Shown in pieces: positions 1-6,690 of a DNA stretch of 25,203 nt; within the stretch, counting starts at the first letter, position 1; each line of letters opens with the position of its first letter. The notes under the pieces were generated by a model, which did not search any database, was not told the origin of the DNA, and worked only from the letters and a program-made list of their open reading frames with translations. The stretch covers positions 1 to 25,203 of the forward strand of contig CAZCKC010000039.1 of NCBI GenBank assembly GCA_964499235.1, given 5' to 3'. This stretch comes from JAFGRR01 sp964499235 (GTDB lineage: Bacteria; Planctomycetota; Phycisphaerae; UBA1845; Fen-1342). The position numbers and the translations under genes are program-made.

Positions 1-401
1 GAGCCGCCTTCCTGGTTCCGCTGGGCGGCCACGTCGACCCGCTCCGACCAGAACCGCGCGCCCAATTGCTCCGCCAGGTCGTTCACGAACGCCTCGTCCG
101 CGTCCGCTTCCGCCCCGCGCAAGCCATGGTGCAGGTGCGCAAAGTCAAACCGCCAGTTCAGCTCGCGCTCTACCGCGAGGCCCGCCATCGCGTGCGCGAG
201 CAGCGTCGAATCCGCCCCGCCCGAAACGCCCAGCACCCAGCGGCTGTTCGGCTCCAGCAGCTGACGCCCATCCAACCAGTCGGCGAGCTGCCCCAGGAAC
301 GTGTTCCACGGCACGGCAGGACTCCGGTGCGCATTCAGCGTCGCGGCCTGCATTCGGCGGCGCCACGCGGGCGGCCCCCCGAATTCTTGCGAGCCCGGCA
401 T
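1..401 (-). CDS. tilS: tRNA(Ile)-lysidine synthetase TilS, N-terminal part (runs off the window)
   Basis: TilS uses ATP to attach lysine to C34 of the tRNA-Ile with a CAT anticodon, changing its decoding from AUG to AUA. Reading leftward, the frame contains WVLGVSGGADSTLLAHAMAG, whose SGGADS is the N-type ATP pyrophosphatase PP-loop. About 25 residues later comes FDFAHLHHGLRGAEAD, the conserved HLHHGLRG region of TilS that follows the PP-loop. Only about 130 residues are visible; the rest of the catalytic domain and the C-terminal tRNA-binding domains lie outside. Two in-frame ATGs are possible, at 401 and 353. Neither has a convincing ribosome-binding site. The PP-loop lies about 45 residues after the ATG at 353, which is compatible with the family, so the true start may be 353. 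The gene is divergent from the lipoate-type ligase gene, with about 150 bases between them. Family assignment is firm; the start is not. Confidence 0.88.
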   Translation of the reverse strand, partial: MPGSQEFGGPPAWRRRMQAATLNAHRSPAVPWNTFLGQLADWLDGRQLLEPNSRWVLGVSGGADSTLLAHAMAGLAVERELNWRFDFAHLHHGLRGAEADADEAFVNDLAEQLGARFWSERVDVAAQRNQEGG

Positions 402-550
402 TCTAAACGGGCCGCGCCACCGCTGGCAAAGCTTTGGGGTATTTCCCGAGCGCGCCCCTCCGCGGGAGCACCGGCGGTGGCCGCCGCCCGCCGCGCCGCC
501 TAGCATGAAAGGCCGCCGCCCCCACGGTCCGCATCGAACCCGGAGCCCCC

Positions 551-1327
551 GTGCGCTCGATCCTGAAGGTCTACCGCGACCAGCCCTGCGACGGGCCGAC
601 CAACATGGCCCGCGACGAGTGCCTGCTGCACGACCCGGATACCGCGCCGGCCGCCCTGCGCCTGTACACCTGGTCCGAGCCCACGCTCAGCCTGGGATAC
701 TTCCAGCCGATCGCCGCCCGCGCCGCGCAGGACCCCGCCGTCCAGGCCCTGCCCGTCGTCCGTCGCCCGACCGGCGGCGGGGCGATCCTCCACGACCAGG
801 AGATTACCTACTGCCTCGTCGTCGCGCCGCCGCTGCCGATCACCGCCCAGGCCCCCCTCGTGCTCTACGAGCTCGTCCACGCGGCCTGGCGCGACGTGCT
901 CGTCCAGGCCGGCATCCCGGTCGCCAGCGCGCCGGAAGACTTCCCGCTCCCCTCGCCCCGCAGCGGACCCTTCTTCTGCTTCGAAAAGCCCGGGCGCACG
1001 GACCTGATCGTCGGCCAGCAGAAGCTCCTCGGCAGCGCGCAGCGCCGCATTCCCCCCGGTTTGGCGCCCCGCGTGCCTGCGGCCGGCCGCGTGCTCCAGC
1101 ACGGCTCACTCCTCCTCGCCCAGCGGTTCGCCGCCCATCCCGGCCACAACCTCGCCCTCCCGCTTTACAGCGAGCGGACCGAGCAGTGGATCGCCCAGTT
1201 CATCTTTCAGCTCGCCGCCCGCCTCGACCTCGAGCCGGTGCCGGCCACGTGGTCGGCCGCCCAGCTGGAAGACGCCGCCGAGCGGGCCGAACGCTACGCC
1301 GGCGACGCCTGGACCGCCCGCCGCTGA
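551..1327 (+). CDS. Octanoyltransferase / lipoate-protein ligase family (LipM/LplA type)
   Basis: Members of the BPL/LplA/LipB fold move octanoyl or lipoyl groups onto lysines of E2 and GcvH lipoyl domains in the cytoplasm. The 258-residue product has RRPTGGGAILH at residues 71-81 (the RRxTGGGxxxH acyl-binding loop), the lysine motif VGQQKLLGSAQRR around residues 154-166 with Lys158, and LQHGSLLL at 182-189. Cys143 in FFCFEKP sits where LipM-type octanoyltransferases carry their acyl-accepting cysteine (in the family, CF followed about a dozen residues later by the lysine motif). That favours a cysteine octanoyltransferase over an ATP-dependent lipoate ligase. There is no C-terminal accessory domain, also as in LipM. 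The start is a GTG; no ATG fits the frame before the conserved N-terminus. Family is confident, exact subclass less so. Confidence 0.87.
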   Translation: MRSILKVYRDQPCDGPTNMARDECLLHDPDTAPAALRLYTWSEPTLSLGYFQPIAARAAQDPAVQALPVVRRPTGGGAILHDQEITYCLVVAPPLPITAQAPLVLYELVHAAWRDVLVQAGIPVASAPEDFPLPSPRSGPFFCFEKPGRTDLIVGQQKLLGSAQRRIPPGLAPRVPAAGRVLQHGSLLLAQRFAAHPGHNLALPLYSERTEQWIAQFIFQLAARLDLEPVPATWSAAQLEDAAERAERYAGDAWTARR

Positions 1328-1333
1328 GCCGCA

Positions 1334-1362
1334 TTCACCGCGGTTGGCACCCGCGTTACCAT
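1334..1362 (+). promoter_or_regulatory. Possible promoter for the gene at 1370 (leaderless arrangement)
   Basis: TTCACC (1334-1339) and TACCAT (1357-1362) are separated by 17 bases. The -10-like hexamer ends only 7 bases before the ATG at 1370, and no Shine-Dalgarno sequence is present. If real, the transcript would start at or next to the ATG. Both hexamers are imperfect. Confidence 0.3.
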
Positions 1363-1369
1363 CTGCGGC

Positions 1370-3273
1370 ATGAGTTACGAGGTCTATGCTGGATCGCGGC
1401 CGGGCAAACCCGTCCTCGCCCTGACGGTCGCCGGGATCATCATGGGCGTGACGGTGCTGCTGGCCGGGTGGCAGGTCTACGCCGCCCGGGCCCCGCAGCG
1501 GCCGATCCGCATCGCCGGCACGCCGCTGATCGTCCAGCCGCCGAGCCGGTGGGTGCAGGACCCGCGCGACCCGCGGGTGCTTTACCTTCCGGCCCCGCAG
1601 AACCTGCAGGCCGCCGGCATCCGCTTCCTCAAGGAGATCGAGCTCGAGTTCGTACCCGGCGCCGGCCGCCCCGAGTTGCCCGCCGAATCGACCGCGTCCC
1701 GCCTCGGCAACCTGCCCGCCGCGGACCTGCCGATCCTCACGCAGCAGTTCAGAAACGCTCCCGTGCAGGTGGCGGCCGGCAAGCGGGTCGCGATCACGCC
1801 GCGCGGTGACCGGATCGGGATCGAGATGACGGCCGTCCTCGTCGGCGAGATGTTCAACGCCCGCGAGTTCGAGGACGAGCTCGACCACTTCGCCGCCACC
1901 GTGCGGCTCGCGGAAGGGGCGTCGCTGGTCGGGCCGGTCGCCGTCCTGGAACACATCGGCGTGTCAGCCGAGCTCGACGGCGGGCTCGAAGCCCAGCTTC
2001 CCCGCCTGACCGAGCAGCCCGCCGGCTATCTTCAGGGCGGTAGCGACCTTTTCAGCGGCTACCGGATCGAGCTCTTCCGCACGTGGCTCGCCACCGGGCG
2101 GCGTCCGATTGACTTGCTCGAGCAGGTCGCCACGGACGTGCGGAACGGGCCGCCGCCCACCAGCGTCGAGCTTGTCCGCAGCGCGCCGAGCCCCCGCATC
2201 TGGCGGCTCGACAACCCGGGGCGCCCGGGACAGCCGCGGCGCCTGTGGCTGGTGGTCGATCAGCCGAGCGCGGCGCTGCTGATCACGCTCGACGCGACCG
2301 AGACCGGCGCGGCCGGCGGTGACGCCGCGGTCGCGCAATTGCTGGAAACACTGACCATCAACCCGCTGCCCGAGCTCGAAGAGCTGGCCGGCCTCGAGCG
2401 GCGCGGCGCCGCCCTGGTCGAAACGGTCCAGCGTGACGGGCTGCGGCGCTATTGGGCGCCGCGTGAAGAGGAGTCGTTCTTCCAGCTCGTCGGCGGCGAC
2501 CAGGTCGGCTTCGAGGCCACCTATCGCAGCCCGCTGGATGGGGAGCCGTTCGCATTCCGTGGGCTCGGCGTGCTACGGATCGGCGATCGCAAGTTCGAGA
2601 CCGAGTACAACGTGGCCAACCGGCTTGAGCAGCATCGCCAGCTGGTCGTGATCAGCAACGTCGGCGCGCGTTCGCCGAGCCCGCTGCTGACCTCGGAGAT
2701 CGCCCAAGCGAGTGCCGATGCGGAGGTGACCGTCGCGCTGACCCGCGCCGACGCGGTGCGCGACAACCGCTTTGAGCCGCCGGCCAACTTCGTCCCGTCC
2801 CCCGTCTCCGAAGTCATCGAGCAGCGGGTGGCCGCTTCTGAAGATCCCAACGCCGCCGTGATCGTGAGTGGGCTCGACTGGACACGAACCCGCCCGACGA
2901 CGGTGTGGCTGCGCCCGNNNNNNNNNNNNNNNNNNNNNNNNNNNNNNNNNNNNNNNNNNNNNNNNNNNNNNNNNNNNNNNNNNNNNNNNNNNNNNNNNNN
3001 NNNNNNNNNNNNNNNNNCGTGAGTGGGCTCGACTGGACACGAACCCGCCCGACGACGGTGTGGCTGCGCCCGCTGCCGCCGACGGCGGACGGGCTGGACC
3101 GGCTCCTCTTGTTGAGCGACCTGGGGGGTTCCCCGCAGACGATGGCCTTCGACGAAGACGGGCGGCTCCAGTGGCTCGAGACCGATTGGCTGACGATGCG
3201 CCGCATTTCCGCCGCCGAGGCCCGCGCCCGTTTCCCGCAGCTGCGAAACCTGTCCTGGCGGCGCGGCCGATAG
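1370..3273 (+). CDS. Membrane-anchored protein of unknown function, interrupted by an assembly gap
   Basis: I do not recognise this family. Residues about 14-37 form one transmembrane helix (PVLALTVAGIIMGVTVLLAG) near the N-terminus with no cleavage site, so the bulk is probably extracytoplasmic and anchored. The rest is rich in beta-type segments with no catalytic motif I can name. The frame reads from 1370 to 2917, exactly 516 codons. It is then broken by 100 N, and the last 55 bases before the gap are repeated right after it. Dropping bases 2918-3072 joins 516 and 67 codons into a clean 582-residue protein ending at the TAG of 3271-3273. Taken literally, the N run shifts the frame and the gene would be split. 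It has no visible ribosome-binding site and lies 42 bases after the LipM-type gene. The following kinase gene has its own promoter. Confidence 0.7.
2863..2917 (+). repeat. 55-base direct repeat, copy 1 (contig overlap)
   Basis: These 55 bases directly precede the N run and are identical to 3018-3072. This is the signature of two contigs that overlap but were joined by a fixed-length gap, not of a biological repeat. Confidence 0.95.
2918..3017. other. Assembly gap of exactly 100 N
   Basis: Exactly 100 N, a common scaffolding placeholder. The identical 55-base flanks and the restored reading frame after collapse argue that no real sequence is missing here. Confidence 0.98.
3018..3072 (+). repeat. 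55-base direct repeat, copy 2 (contig overlap)
   Basis: Identical to 2863-2917. It encodes the same VSGLDWTRTRPTTVWLRP stretch, and the reading frame continues correctly from its 3' end to the stop at 3273. Confidence 0.95.
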
Positions 3274-3291
3274 CGCAGAGCGGAGTGCCGA

Positions 3292-3321
3292 TTGCCCAGA
3301 CAGCTAGCGCGAACCTATGAT
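3292..3321 (+). promoter_or_regulatory. Probable promoter of the twin-kinase gene
   Basis: TTGCCC (3292-3297) and TATGAT (3316-3321) are 18 bases apart. They lie in the 86-base gap before the kinase gene and are followed by an AGGAGAG ribosome-binding site (3347-3353), so the kinase can be transcribed independently of the gene before it. Confidence 0.5.
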
Positions 3322-3359
3322 TCCCGCGTCGCGTCGGCAAACGCTGAGGAGAGCCGTTC

Positions 3360-5216
3360 ATGCCGGTGATGAAGACAGCCGACCTCGGCGTCTCGAATCT
3401 GGAGGCGCGCCCGGCCGGTGCGGGGGCGGCGGTCGTATCCCCGCGCGGCACGCCGGCCGACGGGGTAACGGCTGACGGCCTCCGGTGGCAGGTGTGTTCC
3501 GCCTTCGGCGCGACGCTACGGCGTGTGTCGGCGACGTTCTGGCAGAACCCCGCCGACCAAGCTTGGCAGGTGATCAAGCGGAACCCCGTCCGGACCGTTT
3601 ATCGTGCCGAGATCGCGGGTCGCAGCTACTTCCTGAAGTACTATTTCCAGCGGGGCTGGCGCCACCAGCTGAAGGCTTGGCTGCGCCCCGGCGGCTGCCG
3701 CGCCGAGTGGCGTAGCGCGCTGTTCGCCCGGGCCCACGAGATCCCCGCGGTCGTGCCGGTGGCCGCCTGCTTCGAGCTCACCGTCGAAGGTCGGCCGGCC
3801 GCGCTGCTGATCACCGAAGCCGCCGAGCCGGCCGAGAACCTCAGCGACTTCTGGAAGGTTCTTCAGACCGATGAGCAACCCCGGCGGCGCCGAGCCGACA
3901 TGCACGCCCTGATTGAGCATCTCGCAGCGTTGATCGCCCGCGCGCACCAGGCCGGCCTGGAGCACACCGACCTCCACGCCGAAAACGTGCTTGTGCAACG
4001 CATCGCGCGGCAGCAGTACAAGCCACTGCTGGTCGACCTGCAGGGCGCCCGGATCGGCGTCCCGGTCCCCGACCGCGCCGTCGTCCGCAACCTCGCGCAA
4101 CTCAACCAGTGGTTCCGCCGCCACGCCAGCCTCGCGCACCGGTTGCGCTTCCTGCGCAGCTACCTGCGCTATCGCGAGGAGCTCGAGTACAGGCTGCCGC
4201 ACGCCCGGCCGCTGACGCTCGACTTCCGCTCGCTCGTCAAGGCAATCGAGCGCGAGGCAATACGGCATGCGGCCCGGCTGGCGCGGCAGCGCGACCGGCG
4301 CGCGATGCGCAGCGGGCGGTATTTCACCAAGGTCCGCCTGCCCGGCGGCTGGCGCGGGATGGCCTACCGGGGGTCGAAGCGCGACTTGGATTATTCGCCC
4401 GCCTCACGCTTCCAGCTCCCGCGGCAATGGTGGGAGAAGCAGCTCCGCAAGACCAGCCTGTTGAACAACGGCCACGCCTACAAGGAATCGCACTCGGCCG
4501 ACGTCCGCCGCGTTGTTTTCCCGGTCGACGCTGAAACGCAGCTCGCGGCGGTCTTCAAGCGGCCCCGCCCGCGGAATTGGCGTCGCCGGCTGCGGATGTG
4601 GCTCGGCGTGTCGCGCAGCCGCCGCGGCTGGCAGACGGCCCATCGGCTGCTGAACCGGCACCTGCCGACGCCGCGCCCGCTGGCGTTCATGGAGCGCCGC
4701 AAGTGGGGCGTTGTACAGGACAGCTTCCTGCTGACCGAGCTCGTTGACGGCGCCATCGATCTCGAGGCCTTCCTCAAGCGCGAGCACGTGGCCCGCGCCC
4801 GCCGCGGCTGGCACCGGCTGAAGCGCGAACTGGTCGCGCTGGTGGCGTCGCGGCTGCGCGATCTGCACGCGGCTGGCATTCGCCACCGCGACTGCAAGGC
4901 CAGCAACCTCCTCATCGTCGACGACGAGCGGTGCGACCTGCTCTGGACCGATCTTGACGGCCTGCAACTGGTCGGCACCGTGCGGCGGGAACACGTGGAC
5001 CGCGCGCTCGTCCGGCTGGGGGTCAGCGTCGCGGCCTGTCCGGGGATCACGCGCACCGATCAGGTCCGCTTCCTCAAGGCGTTCGAGCGGGCGTTTGGCC
5101 TGCCGCCGACGGCCTGGCGAGAGACGCTGCGGCGGCTTGTCCCGCTGGCGGCCGACAAGCACCGCGCCCTCGAGCGGCGTCAGGCGTGGAAGCGGAAGAA
5201 ATACGGCCGGTCCTGA
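3360..5216 (+). CDS. Tandem WaaP/InaA-type (Kdo/LPS kinase-like) double kinase
   Basis: The 618-residue protein contains two protein-kinase-like domains in a row, of the kind seen in the lipopolysaccharide kinase WaaP/KdkA/InaA families, which phosphorylate core sugars of LPS on the inner face of the membrane. Domain 1 has the beta-3 lysine in SYFLKYY (Lys93), the catalytic loop HTDLHAEN (202-209, Asp204 and Asn209) and the metal-binding DLQ (Asp226). Domain 2 has AVFKRPRP (Lys400), HRDCKASN (509-516, Asp511 and Asn516) and DLDG (Asp531). All key residues are kept in both halves, so neither looks like a dead pseudokinase. There is no signal peptide or membrane helix, and the C-terminus is basic. 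A ribosome-binding site AGGAGAG precedes the ATG at 3360. No LPS gene is adjacent, so the substrate is unknown. Confidence 0.82.
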   Translation: MPVMKTADLGVSNLEARPAGAGAAVVSPRGTPADGVTADGLRWQVCSAFGATLRRVSATFWQNPADQAWQVIKRNPVRTVYRAEIAGRSYFLKYYFQRGWRHQLKAWLRPGGCRAEWRSALFARAHEIPAVVPVAACFELTVEGRPAALLITEAAEPAENLSDFWKVLQTDEQPRRRRADMHALIEHLAALIARAHQAGLEHTDLHAENVLVQRIARQQYKPLLVDLQGARIGVPVPDRAVVRNLAQLNQWFRRHASLAHRLRFLRSYLRYREELEYRLPHARPLTLDFRSLVKAIEREAIRHAARLARQRDRRAMRSGRYFTKVRLPGGWRGMAYRGSKRDLDYSPASRFQLPRQWWEKQLRKTSLLNNGHAYKESHSADVRRVVFPVDAETQLAAVFKRPRPRNWRRRLRMWLGVSRSRRGWQTAHRLLNRHLPTPRPLAFMERRKWGVVQDSFLLTELVDGAIDLEAFLKREHVARARRGWHRLKRELVALVASRLRDLHAAGIRHRDCKASNLLIVDDERCDLLWTDLDGLQLVGTVRREHVDRALVRLGVSVAACPGITRTDQVRFLKAFERAFGLPPTAWRETLRRLVPLAADKHRALERRQAWKRKKYGRS

Positions 5217-5309
5217 ACGCGGTGATCCGTTTCGGCGGGGCAGCGACTGATGCGGTGCCGGCCCGCGACCGGCCGACCTGCTTTCCCACCCAACTCGAAT
5301 CGGCCCGCT

Positions 5310-6032
5310 TCAGGAGGCGGCGGCCTGCCAGTTGCGGGGCTGCGGCACAAACGCCTTGTCGGTCAGGCCGCAATCGGCAGCAAACTGCGCAATCTCGACG
5401 ATCTTGTCGAGGCAACTCAGGTCATCGTGCGTGTCCGTCCCGATTGCAACCCGGACGCGGTGCTGCGGGAGCAGCTTGAACCAGGCGTGGTGCTGATCGA
5501 AGGGCATCTGCTTGGGACTGAGCTCGTACACGAGCCGAGCGTTGGCCATCGTTCGGACGACCTGATCGATTGACGTGTTGGGAAACTGCTCGCGGACGTC
5601 GGTATGTGCGAGGATGATCGGGCAAGGGAACCGCTTGGCCTGGTTGGCGAGCGTCGTCAGCCCCGCCCAGTCGAGGTTCTCGAACAGCACGTAATCGATG
5701 CCGTCGAGTTGCCGCATCAGCGCCGGCATGAAGTCCTTGTTGAGCGACCAGTTGATCTCGGCCCCACAGTAGAGGTCCAGCTTCCCGCTCCAGCGCTGCC
5801 GCGCGGCGTCGATCTGCTGGCGATAGTCGCGGAGCTCGTTCCCGAAGACGCGCTCGTACTCACGCTCGCTCTTGATCGGGCGCGAAGACGGCGTGTTGAA
5901 TAGGTGGTCGGCGAACCCCACCCCGGCGATCGGGGCGTCCAACTCGCAGTGGGCAACGCACAACTCGTCGATCGTGTACGCCCCGTCGCTAAACGGCGTG
6001 TGGTTATGCAGGTTCAAAAGTGGCTGCAACAT
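5310..6032 (-). CDS. PHP-domain metal-dependent phosphoesterase / hydrolase
   Basis: The 240-residue protein is a stand-alone PHP domain, a TIM-barrel-like fold that binds two or three metal ions and usually hydrolyses phosphoesters. Histidinol phosphatases, the polymerase-associated PHP domain and nucleoside-phosphate phosphatases belong here. Expected ligands are in order: LHNHTPFSDG (His9, His11, Asp16), FADH (His43), CGAEINW (Glu92), ILAHTDVR (His143) and IGTDTHDD (Asp200, His202). The full set suggests an active enzyme. It converges on the twin-kinase gene with 93 bases between, where I see no clear terminator. Upstream lies a 658-base non-coding stretch. Substrate cannot be told; histidinol phosphatase is one option, but no histidine genes are nearby. 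Confidence 0.85.
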   Translation of the reverse strand: MLQPLLNLHNHTPFSDGAYTIDELCVAHCELDAPIAGVGFADHLFNTPSSRPIKSEREYERVFGNELRDYRQQIDAARQRWSGKLDLYCGAEINWSLNKDFMPALMRQLDGIDYVLFENLDWAGLTTLANQAKRFPCPIILAHTDVREQFPNTSIDQVVRTMANARLVYELSPKQMPFDQHHAWFKLLPQHRVRVAIGTDTHDDLSCLDKIVEIAQFAADCGLTDKAFVPQPRNWQAAAS

Positions 6033-6268
6033 GGTGACGGCATCCCCAGAAATCAGGCGGCGCGGTGCAAGGGCACATTCACGCAGTGGCGAAACCGATT
6101 ACCGTCCGAGACGATTCCCGGAAGCAGCAGCTTGATCGTGGCCGGGAGGCCCGAACTCCACAATCATTTCAGTAACCGGCGACGCCATCGATCCGACCCC
6201 CCGGAAATCGGATGCGATCGGTCAGGTCTATCTGACCAACCAACCGCCAATAATGTTCTCGGTATACT

Positions 6269-6526
6269 AGCGTAATGTTCAGAAACGGGCCAAAACGGCC
6301 CAATCGCGGGGCAAGCGTCCGCTAACTAAGTCTCTGCCAGACAAGCGATTAGGCGCCGGGACCGCGTCCGCGAATTTCCATGGGAATTTTTTGCCGGGCT
6401 CGAACTGTTTTCCTCGGCGGAGCGTATCTATTGGCGTGAGCACGACGCTCACACTAGTAAGCGTCTCCTCCTCTTCCCGGTCCCGCGGCTGTGTCGACCC
6501 CCCTCGGCACGGCCGCGGGGTTTTTT
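6269..6526 (+). ncRNA. Possible small RNA or leader RNA of unknown class
   Basis: A plus-strand transcript must end at the terminator at 6482-6526, but the gene to its left is on the minus strand and the nearest upstream plus-strand gene ends at 5216. A TATACT hexamer at 6263-6268 could start an RNA of roughly 250 bases containing several short hairpins. No clear -35 element accompanies it, and I do not recognise 6S, tmRNA, RNase P or a known riboswitch. A leader with attenuation for the gene at 6691 is the alternative. The 5' end is a guess. Confidence 0.22.
6482..6526 (+). terminator. Strong intrinsic terminator without an obvious upstream gene
   Basis: CCCGCGGCTGTG (6482-6493) pairs with CACGGCCGCGGG (6508-6519), 12 pairs with one G-U, closing a 14-base loop. 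One G and six T (6521-6526) follow. The T-run is only on the plus-strand side. Confidence 0.8.
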
Positions 6527-6677
6527 ACGCCCGCTACGGCCGGGTGAATGCTGCCCGGAAAAGACGACGCGCTGTGTCGTTAAGCCGCGCGGCGCGGCGC
6601 GGCGAGACGGCGGTTCGACCCGCCGAGGGGCAGGGACACCGCCATCGGCCGCTGTATGAGCCGGCCAGGCATCATCG

Positions 6678-6683
6678 TAGACT
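6678..6683 (+). promoter_or_regulatory. Possible -10 element directly before the gene at 6691
   Basis: TAGACT ends 7 bases before the ATG at 6691, with no Shine-Dalgarno between. This matches the geometry seen at 1357-1370 and suggests a leaderless transcript. No good -35 is visible. Confidence 0.25.
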
Positions 6684-6690
6684 GCCCAGC

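Larger units (their letters stand above)
6033..6690. other. 658-base intergenic region with inverted repeats and a terminator
   Basis: No convincing coding frame is present; codon use in all frames is unlike the neighbours. It holds short hairpin-forming repeats: ATCCGA/TCGGAT (6191-6196 and 6208-6213), GGTCAG/CTGACC (6220-6225 and 6232-6237), GGGCC/GGCCC (6287-6291 and 6297-6301) and GTGAGC/GCTCAC (6436-6441 and 6447-6452). It also has a TATACT hexamer at 6263-6268 and a strong plus-strand terminator at 6482-6526. The last 160 bases lead to the secreted-protein gene at 6691. Confidence 0.7.

Noticed and set aside
301..1809. Plus-strand 502-codon open frame overlapping tilS and the LipM-type gene
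   Set aside because: Arg/Pro-rich translation typical of an out-of-frame reading; the LipM-type and membrane-protein frames hold the conserved motifs.
2863..3072. True tandem duplication inside the gene at 1370
   Set aside because: The copies are exactly identical, abut the N run on both sides and restore the frame only when collapsed; an assembly overlap explains this better.
5217..5309. Bidirectional terminator between the twin-kinase and PHP genes
   Set aside because: A GCCGG/CCGGC stem is present but without a T-run on either side.
6191..6452. CRISPR-like or repeated-unit array in the intergenic region
   Set aside because: The inverted repeats differ from one another in sequence and spacing; there is no recurring direct-repeat unit.
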